Origin: Peptoniphilaceae bacterium AM52-5BH | Lineage (GTDB): Bacteria; Bacillota; Clostridia; Tissierellales; Peptoniphilaceae | Assembly: GCA_027669155.1 (NCBI GenBank) | Contig: JAQEDR010000029.1 | Location: 1 to 23,891 of the forward strand | Length of the DNA stretch: 23,891 nt | Direction: 5' to 3' | Shown here: positions 22,806 to 23,891 of the stretch, piece by piece | Layout: the number at the start of each line of letters is the position of its first letter | Numbering within the stretch: the stretch's first letter is position 1 | Made by a program: the position numbers and the translations under genes | Notes under the pieces: model-generated | What the model was told of the DNA's origin: nothing | The model's input: only the letters and a program-made list of their open reading frames with translations | Database searches by the model: none

Positions 22806-23778
22806 TAAGATAAATGACCTAGATTTTGAAACTGACGAATTTAAGCTTACTGATATTGAAAGAGAGAAATTATATATGACAGCCAAATCTTATAAGAAAA
22901 ATTCAAAGAAAAAATACCTAGCAGTAGCAGCTGCCCTCCTTCTTGTAGCAGGACTAACAATGGCTCCTGTAAGAGCAGAAGTTTCTAAGGCCTTCACAGA
23001 CCTTAAAGTATCTATGATGGAAACCATTGGGGCAAGCCCAGAATCATATAAATATGTAACAGAGCTTCACAAGCCAATTGAGATAGGTGATGAATCTATT
23101 GTTCTCGAAAATCTCGTAATCGAAGATGATAGGGTATACTCTACAATGCTAAGAGATCCAAAAGGCCGAAGCCTTGAAGAAGACGTTTCTAATACCACAA
23201 ATATCTACAAAGTAGTAATAAACGGCGAAACCTACAAGGCTTGGGGACAAAGTGGATCAACAGGGATGTCAGATGATGGCAAGGCCTTTGTTTCTGAATA
23301 CATGACAACATTCGAAAAGACTTTCCCAGAACTAGAAGATGCAAATATTGACCTTTATATTGGAAGTGGCAATTCAAATGAAATTGTATCAATCAAAGCA
23401 AGCTCAAATATAGTAAATAAAGACAATAAAGTATTAGCAGAAAACTATAAATTAGAAAATGGTGCTAATATCAAGCTAATGAAAATAAACCCAATTACCA
23501 TGACAGCTGTAATTGAAGGTTTGGATTCAAAATATGACTACAAACTTAAAGGAGTTGACAAAGAAGGCAAAGAAGTCTCCCTAGACCTAAGAACAGGTTC
23601 TGACGGAGTTTCAACCTTCATCTACAACAAAGACTTCTCAGATTTAAGCCTTGATGAAATAAAAGACGGAAGGGAAATTACTTTCAGTCTATCAAGGGCA
23701 AAAATAAATGAAAACTCCGGCAAACTAACAAATGGTAACTATGAAAATATCGAAGAATTTACCTTGTCTTCAAAATAA
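22789..23778 (+). CDS. DUF4179-like single-pass membrane protein, probable anti-sigma factor
   Basis: Protein of 329 residues. A short charged cytosolic N-terminus (1-41), one transmembrane helix (about 42-60) and a large extracytoplasmic region beginning A-E-V-S-K-A-F-T-D-L-K match the layout of DUF4179 proteins encoded beside small sigma factors in Firmicutes. The C-terminal part has beta-rich repeats (for example Y-D-Y-K-L-K-G-V-D-K-E-G-K-E-V). No zinc-finger anti-sigma motif (H-x3-C-x2-C) is present, so sigma binding would have to use the short N-terminal tail. The 17-base overlap with the sigma gene and the shared transcript support a regulatory pair; sensing an envelope signal is inference. 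AGGAAA lies before the ATG at a slightly long distance. Confidence 0.75.
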   Translation: MKNVYDKINDLDFETDEFKLTDIEREKLYMTAKSYKKNSKKKYLAVAAALLLVAGLTMAPVRAEVSKAFTDLKVSMMETIGASPESYKYVTELHKPIEIGDESIVLENLVIEDDRVYSTMLRDPKGRSLEEDVSNTTNIYKVVINGETYKAWGQSGSTGMSDDGKAFVSEYMTTFEKTFPELEDANIDLYIGSGNSNEIVSIKASSNIVNKDNKVLAENYKLENGANIKLMKINPITMTAVIEGLDSKYDYKLKGVDKEGKEVSLDLRTGSDGVSTFIYNKDFSDLSLDEIKDGREITFSLSRAKINENSGKLTNGNYENIEEFTLSSK

Positions 23779-23786
23779 GAAATTAA

Positions 23787-23812
23787 AAATCGGCCAGTTA
23801 AGGTCGGTTTTT
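23787..23812 (+). terminator. Terminator after the sigma/anti-sigma pair
   Basis: AAATCGGCC (23787-23795) pairs with GGTCGGTTT (23802-23810; two G-U wobbles) across a 6-base loop and runs into five T (23808-23812). It abuts the ATG of the transposase-like reading frame at 23814, so it may belong either to the sigma unit or to the left end of an insertion sequence. Confidence 0.75.
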
Positions 23813-23813
23813 A

Positions 23814-23891
23814 ATGGCGAAATATAGTACAGAGTTTAAATATAAATTAGTAAAAGAATACTTTGAAAGCAAGATAAGCTACAATGAATTA
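23814..23891 (+). CDS. Partial IS3/IS150-like transposase OrfA (helix-turn-helix), cut by the window edge
   Basis: An open frame runs from ATG 23814 to the last base (26 codons) and begins M-A-K-Y-S-T-E-F-K-Y-K-L-V-K-E-Y. This is the typical N-terminus of IS3-group (IS150-like) OrfA transposase helix-turn-helix proteins, which cut and paste an insertion sequence together with a downstream OrfB made by frameshifting. Only the first helix is visible, so catalytic parts, OrfB and the terminal repeats lie outside the window. There is no clear ribosome site ahead of the ATG; a hairpin sits there instead, as expected for transposases kept at low expression. The identification rests on a short N-terminal match by eye. 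Confidence 0.6.
   Translation, partial: MAKYSTEFKYKLVKEYFESKISYNEL

Noticed and set aside
1..23891. CRISPR array, tRNA, rRNA, toxin-antitoxin or phage-defence genes
   Set aside because: No regularly spaced repeats, no tRNA or rRNA signatures, and every substantial open frame is accounted for by a recognised gene or its shadow.

Overview
The window looks like a chromosomal segment from a low-GC Gram-positive anaerobe. The evidence is AT-rich DNA, strong AAGGAGG-type ribosome binding sites, many AGG/AGA arginine codons, lipoprotein substrate-binding proteins, a tRNA-Trp T-box leader and a FruR-FruK-FruA operon. The mix of peptide uptake, purine salvage, fructose PTS and a flavin-based extracytoplasmic reductase would suit a Tissierellia/Peptoniphilaceae organism such as Anaerococcus or Peptoniphilus. 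That placement is inference; no marker gene fixes it.

Layout. Positions 1-98 hold a plus-strand terminator from something outside the window. From 99 to 4892 all genes are on the minus strand: an acidic amino acid/dicarboxylate symporter with its own promoter, and a group reading CorC-like transporter, CBS-containing Mn-dependent pyrophosphatase, Nudix hydrolase. A hairpin terminator sits between the last two. On the plus strand, 5006-7117 holds a guanine/hypoxanthine-type permease and then a tryptophan transporter preceded by a consensus promoter and a complete Trp-specific T-box leader. From 7227 to 12227 (minus) is a compact five-gene oligopeptide ABC transporter operon (order A-B-C-D-F) whose genes overlap by 4-8 bases, with a leader of about 150 nt that may be structured. 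From 12459 to 15038 (minus) are a thiamine-binding-family small protein, an M18 aminopeptidase and a membrane-anchored alpha/beta hydrolase.

From 15178 to 18630 (minus) lies the fructose operon fruR-fruK-fruA. Its promoter places the predicted transcription start exactly on the fruR ATG, which suggests a leaderless mRNA. A plus-strand xanthine phosphoribosyltransferase diverges from it, and a 10-bp inverted repeat touches the -35 boxes of both promoters. From 19424 to 22049 (minus) are a CutC-family protein and a lipoprotein flavin reductase carrying an FMN-binding domain plus a fumarate-reductase-like FAD domain. From 22281 (plus) a small sigma-70-family factor overlaps a single-pass DUF4179-like membrane protein that is probably its regulator. 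A final terminator follows, and then the first 26 codons of an IS3/IS150-like transposase OrfA cut by the window edge.

Functionally the window is mostly nutrient capture: peptides imported by the ABC system and trimmed by the aminopeptidase, tryptophan, acidic amino acids, purine bases (permease plus phosphoribosyltransferase, although these two genes are not adjacent) and fructose. I see no CRISPR array, tRNA, rRNA or defence system. The most interesting parts are regulatory: the T-box, the possible leaderless fruR start with the shared inverted repeat, the possible structured leader of the peptide operon, the palindrome ahead of the sigma gene, and the terminator placed directly before the Nudix ribosome binding site.
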